DNA of 64,000 nt, from contig NZ_JAJUXI010000008.1 of assembly GCF_021390515.1 (NCBI RefSeq), positions 1 through 64,000 of the forward strand. The letters run 5' to 3'. This document shows, in pieces, positions 56,281 to 64,000 of the stretch; position 1 is the first letter of the stretch; each line of letters starts with the position of its first letter. A model generated the notes under the pieces. The model was not told the origin of the DNA and did not search any database. It saw only the letters and a list, made by a program, of their open reading frames with translations. The position numbers and the translations under genes were made by a program. This DNA comes from Dyadobacter sp. CY326. GTDB lineage: Bacteria; Bacteroidota; Bacteroidia; Cytophagales; Spirosomataceae.

Positions 56281-56299
56281 TACTTTGTATTACAAAGTA
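56281..56299. promoter_or_regulatory. Perfect 19-bp palindrome, probable operator
   Basis: TACTTTGTA and TACAAAGTA flank a single central base. The site lies 128 nt upstream of the DUF4153 gene and 67 nt upstream of the divergent Crp/Fnr gene. It is not a canonical CRP or FNR box. It most likely binds a dimeric repressor. Confidence 0.6.
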
Positions 56300-56365
56300 A
56301 ATCATTTAAAAACATATTATCCAAAGCATTAAGCTGATTTTTTATAAAAATGTTTTCAGAGACCA

Positions 56366-56950
56366 ATGACAAACCCGCTAATTGATCACATCAGAAAATT
56401 TGTAACGCTGGATGAGACAACGTCCGCCGATGTGATCAGTCGTTTCAAGCTTCAAAAAATTCGGAAGAAGACGCGCCTACTGGAAGAAGGCGATCGCTGC
56501 CGTCATATGCATTTTGTTACAAAAGGCTGTCTCCGTCTGTTTTTCCTAAAACAAAATGGCACGCAGCAAACGACACAATTTGCATTGGAAAATTGGTGGC
56601 TAAGCGATTTCAATGCATTTGCAGCGCACGGCGTGGCCAGCTTTTCCGTTGACGCCGTGGAGCCAAGCGAAGTCCTAAGCATTGACGCGCAAGGTTTGGA
56701 AAAGCTGCTGGCCGATGTGCCGCAGCTTGAAAAATATTTCCGGCTTATACATCAAAAAGCGAATGGTGCTGCACAAAGACGGGTTCGGTTTCTGTATGAA
56801 TTGTCGCGGGAAGAAATGTACACAAACTTCATTACAAGTTATCCTGAATTCTGCCAGCGCATTCCGCAATATTTGCTGGCCTCATTCCTCGGCATCACAC
56901 CGGAATATTTGAGTGAAATCCGAAGAAAAGCGCTTTTAAAACCAGTTTAA
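56366..56950 (+). CDS. Crp/Fnr-family transcriptional regulator
   Basis: A 194-residue regulator with an N-terminal cyclic-nucleotide-binding-like fold (LLEEGDRCRHMHFVTKGCLRLFF) and a C-terminal helix-turn-helix (IPQYLLASFLGITPEYLSEIRRKAL). The arginine/serine cAMP pocket of CRP and the FNR N-terminal cysteine cluster are both absent, so the signal is unknown. This short type is common in Bacteroidota. A bidirectional terminator closes the gene. Confidence 0.9.
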   Translation: MTNPLIDHIRKFVTLDETTSADVISRFKLQKIRKKTRLLEEGDRCRHMHFVTKGCLRLFFLKQNGTQQTTQFALENWWLSDFNAFAAHGVASFSVDAVEPSEVLSIDAQGLEKLLADVPQLEKYFRLIHQKANGAAQRRVRFLYELSREEMYTNFITSYPEFCQRIPQYLLASFLGITPEYLSEIRRKALLKPV

Positions 56951-56967
56951 GATTGCCTTGGACACAA

Positions 56968-57002
56968 AAAAGCCGTTGATCGCATGTCGATCAACGGCTT
57001 TT
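56968..57002. terminator. Bidirectional terminator
   Basis: Perfect 15-bp arms (56968-56982 and 56988-57002) with a 5-nt loop carry A-rich and T-rich flanks. It lies 17 nt after the Crp/Fnr stop and 22 nt from the end of the opposing lipoprotein gene, so it can end transcription from both sides. Confidence 0.93.
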
Positions 57003-57024
57003 CTCATCAAATAAAAGACCGATT

Positions 57025-57438
57025 TCAACCAGGCTCGAAACGGAATTTAAGAAGCTCTCCGTAAACCACGGTTCCATCGCTTAGCTTGGCATAAGCGCGA
57101 TAGTTGGCATCGGCGAATGTCTTGTTTTGCGTTTGCGTCTTCTTATCCAGGTTGTTTGCGGGTTCGCTAAAAATCAAAACTTCATCGGCAACCGTCGGAA
57201 GCGCAACCAAATAACCTGCAACCCCGGTGCTCATCACGACGCCATATTCCACAATCGGAATGTTTCCCAAATCTTCAAATTGAACATAGAATGTTGCAAT
57301 GGGAACGCCGTGTTTAAGCGGCAACGTCTTGATTTTTGCAGGAACCTTTTCCGGCTCCGGCACTTCGTGGTCTGTGCATGAAGCAACAAACAGCATTAAA
57401 GCGAGCATTGTAATTACGCGAAATGGAATGATTTTCAT
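57025..57438 (-). CDS. Small hypothetical lipoprotein
   Basis: A 137-residue protein with a lipobox (FVASC, C21) followed by a charged and proline-rich linker (TDHEVPEPEKVPAKIK) and a beta-rich domain with a fibronectin/Ig-like pattern (PIVEYGVVMSTGV, ADANYRAYAKLSDGTVVYGEL). The start at 57438 gives a proper lipoprotein signal; the frame from 57507 adds 23 residues with no signal. No named family fits beyond a Fn3-like fold. Function unknown. Confidence 0.65.
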   Translation of the reverse strand: MKIIPFRVITMLALMLFVASCTDHEVPEPEKVPAKIKTLPLKHGVPIATFYVQFEDLGNIPIVEYGVVMSTGVAGYLVALPTVADEVLIFSEPANNLDKKTQTQNKTFADANYRAYAKLSDGTVVYGELLKFRFEPG

Positions 57439-57555
57439 AAACGGATCTGTTGAGTTTAAAGATTCAGCCGTAAATAAAGCCCTATGCGGCGCATTCGAAC
57501 CACGCAATTTATTTTGCGGTAAGTCTTGTTATTTAATGGATTAACAAATTGAAAA

Positions 57556-59061
57556 TCACGGGTTAATGACGCTATATTTCAATGCATCGAGCGTAATGCC
57601 GCTGGTTGACTTAATGCGTAAAGACGACATTTCGGACGCGGGGAAAAACACATCCGTCATCACCGTCAAACCGCCGTCCGCAAACAATTCCACCGATGCA
57701 ACATCCGCAATTATAGACAATGCAATCTGTCCGTCACGTGAAATCCGGGGTGCCATATGTTTTTGCCCAAAACCTTTTTCAAAACCCGTTTCACCGGATT
57801 TGGTGCGGTCGATGAAATACTGATTGCTGCTTTTCTCATATCCTACCGTCAGCTCGTTCCCTTCCTTATTGGCCAGCACGATTGTGAAATCTCCCGCATC
57901 TTTTGCTGTCAGATCCAGCCGAAAAAGTCCCGTCTTGTTTTTTGCTTTTTCAGTAAGATCCAGCGGTGCGGTTAACTTTACATTCTTCAAAGCAAAACCG
58001 CTTTTTGCAAACGCATCAAGCTCTTTCACCGGCAGCGACGTGAGATAAGTTTCGCCATCCACCGTTTTGAGATCAAGGTCCCGCGCCAGTGTCACGGCAC
58101 CCCGCCACGGATCAGTCGGCACCTGATTGGCATATTGCCAGTTGTTCATCCAGCCCATCAGAATGTTGCGGTCGCCTGTATTGGAGAATGTGACAGCCGC
58201 ATAATTGTCAACGCCAAAGTCAAGCCATTTTGTTTTCTTGGATTGAGCAGTGAATGTTTTCCCATCAAAATCTCCCAAAAAATATTGTCCTGCCGAGCCT
58301 TCATTAGGCCCGCCCGGATTGATATTCACAATGAGCACCCACACTTGCTTGCCGTTGTGCGTGATTGGAAACAGGTCGGGACATTCCCACACGCCGCCAT
58401 GGGCACCCGCATCGGCTCCAAACTCACTTTCAAGCGACCACGCTTTAAGGTCGGGTGATGAATAGAATGTGATCCGGTCTTTGGTCGCGAGCGTCATGAT
58501 CCACTTTTTTTGTGGCGCATACCAGCGCACTTTCGGGTCGCGGAAATCGGTGATGCCAGGATTGGGCAGCACGGGATTGCCGCTGTATTTGGTCCAGGTT
58601 TTGCCCTCATCCAAACTGAACGCCAGGCTTTGATATTGATGCTTTCCCGTTTTCTGTTCTTCCAGCTTTGGATTATGGTGTGTAAATATTGCGACCACAG
58701 GCACTTTCCCATCTTTCCCAAAACCAGATGTGTTATTGACATCAACCACCGCACTTCCCGAAAAAATATAACCCAGACTGTCCGGAAAAAGCGCAATGGG
58801 CTGCTCTTCCCAACCGATCAGATCCTTGCTCGTTGCGTGCCCCCAATGCATTGGTCCCCAAACCATTGCGTCCGGATAATATTGGAAAAATAAATGATAA
58901 GTGCCATTAAGAAAGAACATTCCATTTGGGTCGTTGATCCAATGCGCTTTGGGCGAAAAGTGAAATTGGGGTCTGTATTTTTCGGGCTTTTGCTGCGCTT
59001 TTACATGCAAGGGAACGAGCATAGCAAGCATTAAAAGCAGTTTTAGGATATTTTTCTTCAT
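57556..59061 (-). CDS. Glycoside hydrolase family 32 (levanase/inulinase-type)
   Basis: A 501-residue secreted fructan or sucrose hydrolase with a signal peptide (1-22). Catalytic motifs are intact: nucleophile D44 in WINDPNG, transition-state D175 in RDP, and acid/base E226 in ECPD. The C-terminal beta-sandwich is also present (SVELFADGGLTVMTDVFFP). It releases fructose from beta-fructans or sucrose in the periplasm or outside. No SusCD pair or fructose PTS adjoins it, so it acts alone or with distant genes. Confidence 0.95.
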   Translation of the reverse strand: MKKNILKLLLMLAMLVPLHVKAQQKPEKYRPQFHFSPKAHWINDPNGMFFLNGTYHLFFQYYPDAMVWGPMHWGHATSKDLIGWEEQPIALFPDSLGYIFSGSAVVDVNNTSGFGKDGKVPVVAIFTHHNPKLEEQKTGKHQYQSLAFSLDEGKTWTKYSGNPVLPNPGITDFRDPKVRWYAPQKKWIMTLATKDRITFYSSPDLKAWSLESEFGADAGAHGGVWECPDLFPITHNGKQVWVLIVNINPGGPNEGSAGQYFLGDFDGKTFTAQSKKTKWLDFGVDNYAAVTFSNTGDRNILMGWMNNWQYANQVPTDPWRGAVTLARDLDLKTVDGETYLTSLPVKELDAFAKSGFALKNVKLTAPLDLTEKAKNKTGLFRLDLTAKDAGDFTIVLANKEGNELTVGYEKSSNQYFIDRTKSGETGFEKGFGQKHMAPRISRDGQIALSIIADVASVELFADGGLTVMTDVFFPASEMSSLRIKSTSGITLDALKYSVINP

Positions 59062-59303
59062 GTTCAGGATGCGATTAAATGATGTGAACGAATCTGGGTT
59101 TTTATGTACAAAGGCATTGAAAATGAGTTCTTACCGTTAAATCAAATTCAGCAGCGCACACTTGACCTTGTCTGATTTTTCTCTAATTTCATAATAAACC
59201 TGCCCAAACATACATCACATCTCGCTCCGGCGCACGCACACGCGCCGCTTACACAACCCACTACACGAGAATTGGTCGATTAAGTATTATTCAGTCTCGC
59301 CAG
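59062..59303. other. Intergenic region between GH32 and the Cache/NTPase gene
   Basis: The 242-nt divergent spacer is moderately AT-rich. It carries one copy of ACCGTTAAATCAA (59133-59145), which also occurs twice near 29.1 kb. On the minus strand TATGTTTG (59205-59212) matches a -7 element but lacks a partner TTG. No hairpin or gene was seen. Confidence 0.4.
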
Positions 59304-62300
59304 ATGTCTGTTATGAAGTCGCTATTACCGTCCAAGGAGCAGATTCCACTTTTTATGACACTCGCGGCAGTGCTGACGCTTGGTGCAGGTTACTATTTCG
59401 TGTATTTGCCTAATAATGAGCAGCAAATAGAAAAATGGAAGTTCAGGACATTGCAGAATATTGGCAAAAATGTGCACGAAAAGATTCTCAACGGACAGGC
59501 ACTTTTACAAACTTACCTCGACAACGATTCGCTAAAAAAGCACGGCATAACGCGGCTCAATGCAAATCTGGTCCTGCTTCGAAACAACAGCAACCTGCCC
59601 ATTGACACCATCACCAACCTCAGCCTGACAAAATCCGACACCATTGCACGCAAGCCGAGGATTTCAATCAATGAAGAAGACAAGCTGATTCTGATGCGCA
59701 CCGCGCCCGTCCGTTACACGAGCCGGCCCGTGCGGACGGACACCATGCAAATTTCGCTCACCTATGATTTTGAATCATTTATCAAGCCGTTGCTCCCGCA
59801 AAAGGTTTTTGATCAATACATTGTCATAGGCGCCAAAAAAGTGCTTTACGAAAGCTTTCTCTCAGGGCTGGAAAATTCGCAGGATTCGCTTTTGCTTGAA
59901 AAACGGCACATTACCAGCGCCACGATCATGGATAAGACATTTGGCGGTGAGGACTATAAACTGTTTCTGCAACCGGTCAATTATGAAAACACACGCTTAA
60001 TCGTGATCGGCCTTTTGTCGGCAGAACATTATGATGACGGCCGCACGAAATTGCCTCCCCAGCTGATTTTGCTCCTCATTCTCATCTTCACCGGAATCCT
60101 CATCACTTTTCCGATCATCAAACTTTACCAGCTTACCAATGACGACCGGCTGACCACATCCGACGCGCTCTCCTGCACAGTCGTATGCATGCTCATGATC
60201 TCCCTCCTCTTTTTCACTTTGCTCAAATATCGAAGCCTTACCCTGCACGCAGGCGCCAATGATCCCAAAAAAGTGCTCGCCAGCAACATTTCAACCGCCT
60301 TTTTACAAGAAATTAAACGAAACACAGCAAAACTCGTGGAGCTGGATTGCTTCATGACGGACGACTCGACCAGGCGCGTTAACCTGTTTAATCTCGGCAA
60401 CAAAGCTCCTTATGACGTTCAAAGAGTCGCATTATCAAACGAAAATAGCAGAGAAATCAACCGGCTGACCGACAGCGTGTCGCTGGACAGGATTTTCTGG
60501 ATGGACCAAACCGGGAAGGAGCGATATTTCTGGAAATCAGACTCATTAAGGGTTCATTTTCCCGGAAAGTTTGACAAGAGAACTTATTTCAAAGAAGTAA
60601 AACGCCAGCAAGGAAACGACATTGATGTCCCCGGAGCGTCCGTTGTGTATGTGGACCAGGTTGTTTCGTGGGTTTCCAACGCATTCATCACCGCAATCGC
60701 AATTGACTCAAAGGTCAACGGCATCAAGGCAGTTGCCATGTCGTTTTACGTCTCGTCCCTGAATCAGGTGAAGGTTCCGCCGGGATATCAGTTTGCAATG
60801 ATCGATCGCGACGGCAAAGTGCTGTATCATTCCGACAAGTCTAAAAACCTGAATGAAAACCTGTTCCTGGAAGTCTCCGACCCTGAAAATCTCCGGAAAT
60901 TCATTCGAACCGGTCAGTCTCAACCTTTCACGAGCAATTACTTTGGGCAGCAATTCGATATGCGCATTGAAGCAGTTGGTCAAGAGCTGCCGTATTACAT
61001 TGTCATCATGGATCGGCGAAGTTTTCAGGACGCACGGGACATTGACGTTTATAGCTTTACGTTCTCAATGCAGGTGCTGCTGCTCGCATTGGTTTTGATG
61101 CAAATGCTCATTCTCTTTTTCGCAACAGCCAGGCGTTCAAAGGTTAAAGCGCAGGCATTTGACACGAGCTGGCTCAGCCCGAAAGAGTCCTCTCACCAGG
61201 TTTATCTGATCGCCACATTATTCAATGTAATCGTCTTTCTGGCAGCCGCCATTTCTCCCTCCAGTTCGGTAATCGGCCGGTTTTTTATCCTGATGATCTC
61301 TGTTTCCACCACACCCGTTTTCCTCAATATCCTGATGGCTGAGAAATATCTAGCTGGTGAACCTGACATTAGCAAAGTCAAACGTCGCGCCGCAAGATTA
61401 TCGGGAATTGTGCCGCTTTTGGTCAATATCATGGCTTATGTAAAGTTGCAGGAAGCGTATATCAATTTTCTTTTGTTTGAATTTCTCGCCATCGTCCTGC
61501 CCGCAGTTCTGCTTTGGGTTTATTACAAAAAACAGCTGAATCGGCAGACATCCAAAAATGCTTTCGCAGGAAAAAACTTCGGTCTAAGCTTCACAGGGCT
61601 TGTTTTCTCCTGGATGCTCGTGGCCAATGGCTTGCCGATCATTGTATTTTTCACGGCCGTTTATAATTACGATCAGCATTTGATTGCACGCTACAAACAG
61701 CTTGAATTGGCGCATAACACCATTCAGGAATATAATCGTGATAAGGGCGACAGGCAGGAAGCGGCAAAAGCGCCTTTGTCCGATGCGGAGGATGCGCTGA
61801 TTGTGGATTCACTCGGCAGCGCCTTTTACCGCGATGCGCTTTGGGTAAAAGACGCCAGAGTGCGCCCGGACACGATTCTCAAACATGCAGACACCACTTC
61901 CGCGGATGACAAAACGACAGTCGCCATTCTCAAGAGTTTCCACATTTACGATGGCGATGAAGATGTGCATAAAATGGACCTCAACCATGATCACGCATTC
62001 GACTTTTCCTATGTTTTCAGCAACCTGATGAAGCAGGTTAATGCGCAAAGCGACCAGACAGACACATATTTGAAATTGCAAAACCGGCCAAATGTGCTGC
62101 ATATCTGGTCCGCTAACCTCAACTTCACATTGCCTTCGCTTGTTGAATGGCGGGGCGCCTTTATATGGGTCACATTTACGCTTTTCCTGGTTGGATTATT
62201 CTTCCTCGTTTACAATTTGATCAACAGAATTTTCGCACTCAAACTTCCGGTTACTGACGACTGGGAAACATTTGATAACGAACTGATTCTAAACGAAAAT

Positions 62301-63266
62301 GCCACCAATCACACATTTATCATCGCCCTTCCCGGCTCCGAGAAAAACACTTCTCTGGAGTCTCTCATTGAGCAACATCGGGTCGGCGGAAAGGAGTTGA
62401 TTATGCTGGATTTATCAACCATTCCGCCGAAAAACGCTTTGGCTGGGGCAGACAAAAGCTGGAATGATCAGTTGGAAGAGGCTTGCAGCAACAAGTATGC
62501 ATTGATTTTGCTCAATCATTTTGAATACAATTTCCGCGACCCTTACACCAGCTCGGTTAAACTGGCGGCTATTGAAAAAATCCTTCACAAAACGACTGAA
62601 AGCAGAATTATCATTCTTTCAACCATTCGTCCGGCAACGCTTATCGCCGTAATGAGCGAGCCCGAAGCCATGGAAGTTGACAAGCATAGCGTGGAAAAAT
62701 GGCAATATCTGATGGGCCGGTTCCGGATTGTGATTCACAAACTTTTATACAAAGAAGAATGGCGCAAACCAGCCGCCGTCTATGATGAAGCACAGCAGGA
62801 CAGCCTGACTTTCAAGTCGCAGACGTCTTCTTACCATTACTATTTTTCGGTCTGGCAATCGCTGTCGCGGGAAGAGAAGTTTCTGCTTTACGACCTGGCA
62901 GAGGATGGGCTTGTCAATGCTACGGACAAAAACACACTTTGTCTGCTGATCAACAAAGGCGTGGTTCATCGCGAAGATGGCGCGATAAGGCTGTTCAGCC
63001 AGGGTTTTCGAAGTTTTATCCTAAGCGGAATCGGCACTGCCGAAACCGAAAAAATCATGGAAAAAGTGAATGACAACCGCAATTGGAACAAGATCAAAAT
63101 GCCACTTGCGCTGATTTCACTAGCGATTCTGGCATTCATTCTGTCATCACAGCACGAAACCAGCACCAAGCTCATCACATCGCTGGGCGCGCTGGCAGCA
63201 GTAATCCCGACGATCATCAATTTCCTGGCGACAATGGGCGGGACAAATCTGGCAAAAAAGGCTTGA
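59304..63266 (+). CDS. Membrane sensor protein: Cache-like regions, degenerate STAND/AAA-like NTPase, winged helix
   Basis: A 1320-residue protein of unknown function. It has a TM helix near 17-35, an extracytoplasmic domain (about 36-250) and two TMs near 252-306. A large Cache/PDC-like domain follows (about 310-590; for example FWMDQTGKERYFWKSD, YQFAMIDRDGKVLYHSD), then a multi-TM region (about 590-790) and another TM near 955. The cytoplasmic part resembles a STAND/AAA fold: ALPGSEKNTS at the Walker A place (G1011) lacks GK[ST], and ALILLNHFE at the Walker B place has N1071 for Asp. RIIILSTIR fits sensor 1. A winged-helix-like segment (SLSREEKFLLYDLAEDGLV) precedes two C-terminal TMs. The ATG at 59304 fits the first TM. 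It is followed by a subtilase gene after 36 nt. Confidence 0.7.
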   Translation: MSVMKSLLPSKEQIPLFMTLAAVLTLGAGYYFVYLPNNEQQIEKWKFRTLQNIGKNVHEKILNGQALLQTYLDNDSLKKHGITRLNANLVLLRNNSNLPIDTITNLSLTKSDTIARKPRISINEEDKLILMRTAPVRYTSRPVRTDTMQISLTYDFESFIKPLLPQKVFDQYIVIGAKKVLYESFLSGLENSQDSLLLEKRHITSATIMDKTFGGEDYKLFLQPVNYENTRLIVIGLLSAEHYDDGRTKLPPQLILLLILIFTGILITFPIIKLYQLTNDDRLTTSDALSCTVVCMLMISLLFFTLLKYRSLTLHAGANDPKKVLASNISTAFLQEIKRNTAKLVELDCFMTDDSTRRVNLFNLGNKAPYDVQRVALSNENSREINRLTDSVSLDRIFWMDQTGKERYFWKSDSLRVHFPGKFDKRTYFKEVKRQQGNDIDVPGASVVYVDQVVSWVSNAFITAIAIDSKVNGIKAVAMSFYVSSLNQVKVPPGYQFAMIDRDGKVLYHSDKSKNLNENLFLEVSDPENLRKFIRTGQSQPFTSNYFGQQFDMRIEAVGQELPYYIVIMDRRSFQDARDIDVYSFTFSMQVLLLALVLMQMLILFFATARRSKVKAQAFDTSWLSPKESSHQVYLIATLFNVIVFLAAAISPSSSVIGRFFILMISVSTTPVFLNILMAEKYLAGEPDISKVKRRAARLSGIVPLLVNIMAYVKLQEAYINFLLFEFLAIVLPAVLLWVYYKKQLNRQTSKNAFAGKNFGLSFTGLVFSWMLVANGLPIIVFFTAVYNYDQHLIARYKQLELAHNTIQEYNRDKGDRQEAAKAPLSDAEDALIVDSLGSAFYRDALWVKDARVRPDTILKHADTTSADDKTTVAILKSFHIYDGDEDVHKMDLNHDHAFDFSYVFSNLMKQVNAQSDQTDTYLKLQNRPNVLHIWSANLNFTLPSLVEWRGAFIWVTFTLFLVGLFFLVYNLINRIFALKLPVTDDWETFDNELILNENATNHTFIIALPGSEKNTSLESLIEQHRVGGKELIMLDLSTIPPKNALAGADKSWNDQLEEACSNKYALILLNHFEYNFRDPYTSSVKLAAIEKILHKTTESRIIILSTIRPATLIAVMSEPEAMEVDKHSVEKWQYLMGRFRIVIHKLLYKEEWRKPAAVYDEAQQDSLTFKSQTSSYHYYFSVWQSLSREEKFLLYDLAEDGLVNATDKNTLCLLINKGVVHREDGAIRLFSQGFRSFILSGIGTAETEKIMEKVNDNRNWNKIKMPLALISLAILAFILSSQHETSTKLITSLGALAAVIPTIINFLATMGGTNLAKKA

Positions 63267-63302
63267 CAAGGCACGAAGCATTGGTTATAAAATTCATACG
63301 AT

Positions 63303-64000
63303 ATGGTCAATTCATGTTACTTCAACGGAGAATCAGGAACGCGCTTTGAGCTCAGCGAAACAGATAATATATTCATTATCAGGACTTGTGCTGGCACTGC
63401 TGATGAGATTTTAGACACGCCGGCGCTCCTATCCTATCAAAAAAACATTACGCCTTTTGTCAGCTTTCCGGAGTCATTTGTCTATTTGTTCAAATGCGTG
63501 GGAACGCCCGCACCGGCCGCATTAAGGGATGAAATCAAGCGCATTGTAAGAGCTGAAAAACATCCCAGACTCAGATACATTGGTTCCATTCTGAAATTTA
63601 CAGGATCAGACATTTATCAGATTTACACAGGAAACCTCTTCATTAAATTTTTTGATAAAGTAAGCCAGTCGGCCGTTTCTCATATTTTGTCCAAAAACGG
63701 CGTAGTAGTCAAAGCTGCACTCAGTTTCGCAGAAAACGCCTATTTCGCGGAACCGCGACTGGACATTGGACAGGAAGTCTTCGACCTTTCAAAACAATTG
63801 CTTAGTCACAAAGATGTCGAGTTTTGCCATCCTGAACTCGTGGTAAACAACCGCTCCTTTTTTTCTGGCTCCAACTCCACAGCCGAGCCGCCGCCCGATG
63901 AAGAAACGGATTGGATACTCAACAAAACGAGGGTTAAAAATGCCTGGGAAGTCACGCAGGGAAAGGGAACGCGCATTTGCATCATTGACGACGGATTAGA
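63303..64000 (+). CDS. Kexin-like S8 subtilase, 3' truncated by the window
   Basis: An open frame from the ATG at 63303 runs to the edge without a stop, giving 232 codons. It is too short at its 5' side for a signal peptide: the start MVNSCYFNGESGTRFEL is not hydrophobic. Residues about 1-190 look like a propeptide region (YFAEPRLDIGQEVF, then VEFCHPELVV, as in subtilase prodomains). The catalytic domain opens with NAWEVTQGKGTRICIIDDGL. D229 is the expected catalytic aspartate, in a DDG motif typical of kexin/furin-type S8 proteases. Histidine and serine lie beyond the edge. It probably shares a transcript with the membrane NTPase gene 36 nt upstream, so its proteolysis may be its effector output. 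Confidence 0.78.
   Translation, partial: MVNSCYFNGESGTRFELSETDNIFIIRTCAGTADEILDTPALLSYQKNITPFVSFPESFVYLFKCVGTPAPAALRDEIKRIVRAEKHPRLRYIGSILKFTGSDIYQIYTGNLFIKFFDKVSQSAVSHILSKNGVVVKAALSFAENAYFAEPRLDIGQEVFDLSKQLLSHKDVEFCHPELVVNNRSFFSGSNSTAEPPPDEETDWILNKTRVKNAWEVTQGKGTRICIIDDGL

Noticed and set aside
56366..56950. True FNR oxygen sensor controlling the nitrate genes
   Set aside because: The FNR cysteine cluster is missing and the gene lies 45 kb away from the nitrate island.

Overview
The window looks like chromosomal DNA from an aerobic Bacteroidota, most likely a Cytophagales/Dyadobacter-type soil or plant-associated organism. The signs are a SusC/SusD pair, an Oar-like TonB receptor, CRTAC1/ASPIC-UnbV and DUF4468 proteins, a propeller hybrid kinase, HTH-less response regulators, and promoters that fit the Bacteroidota pattern (TTG, about 20 bp, TAnnTTTG). 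The species call is inference from gene families. No rRNA, tRNA, CRISPR array, transposase or prophage was seen.

Region 1 (1-11.6 kb) is a nitrate/nitrite assimilation island. Siroheme nitrite reductase nirB is on the minus strand. It diverges from a plus-strand set: a uroporphyrinogen-III methyltransferase for siroheme, a beta-barrel porin, a NarK-type transporter, a nitrate reductase fused to its own FAD reductase and BFD iron-sulfur domain, and a nitrite-reductase-like protein ending in a rubredoxin. Together they could take nitrate from the outer membrane to ammonium. A repeat-rich tail lies at 1-240.

Region 2 (11.6-21.6 kb) holds a ClC channel, an NTF2-like protein, a quinone oxidoreductase diverging from an AraC regulator with an apparently leaderless promoter, a DoxX-like protein, a HigB/HigA toxin-antitoxin pair with a clear operator, a TlpA plus rhodanese-like secreted pair, the selenouridine pair mnmH-selD, a TspO-like protein and an acyltransferase.

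Region 3 (21.7-35.7 kb) holds a 1291-residue propeller hybrid kinase, an ArsR/old-yellow-enzyme operon with a palindrome in front, a TPR membrane protein, a lipoprotein, two tandem DUF421 proteins each ending in a zinc ribbon, a small response regulator, a GT39-like membrane protein, a DUF4468 protein and a Tat-exported Gfo/Idh/MocA oxidoreductase.

Region 4 (36-50.6 kb) is a glycan or nutrient uptake locus: susC, susD, a very large CRTAC1-family lipoprotein and an unknown lipoprotein, then an LLM flavin enzyme and an Oar-like TonB receptor.

Region 5 (50.6-64 kb) holds a multi-PAS histidine kinase, an alpha/beta hydrolase, a DUF4153 membrane protein, a Crp/Fnr regulator, a GH32 fructan hydrolase, and at the right edge the most unusual pair. 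This is a 1320-residue membrane protein with two Cache-like sensor regions, a degenerate STAND/AAA-like NTPase and a winged helix, followed 36 nt later by a kexin-like subtilase cut by the window end. That pair is the best candidate for an undescribed sensing and proteolysis system.
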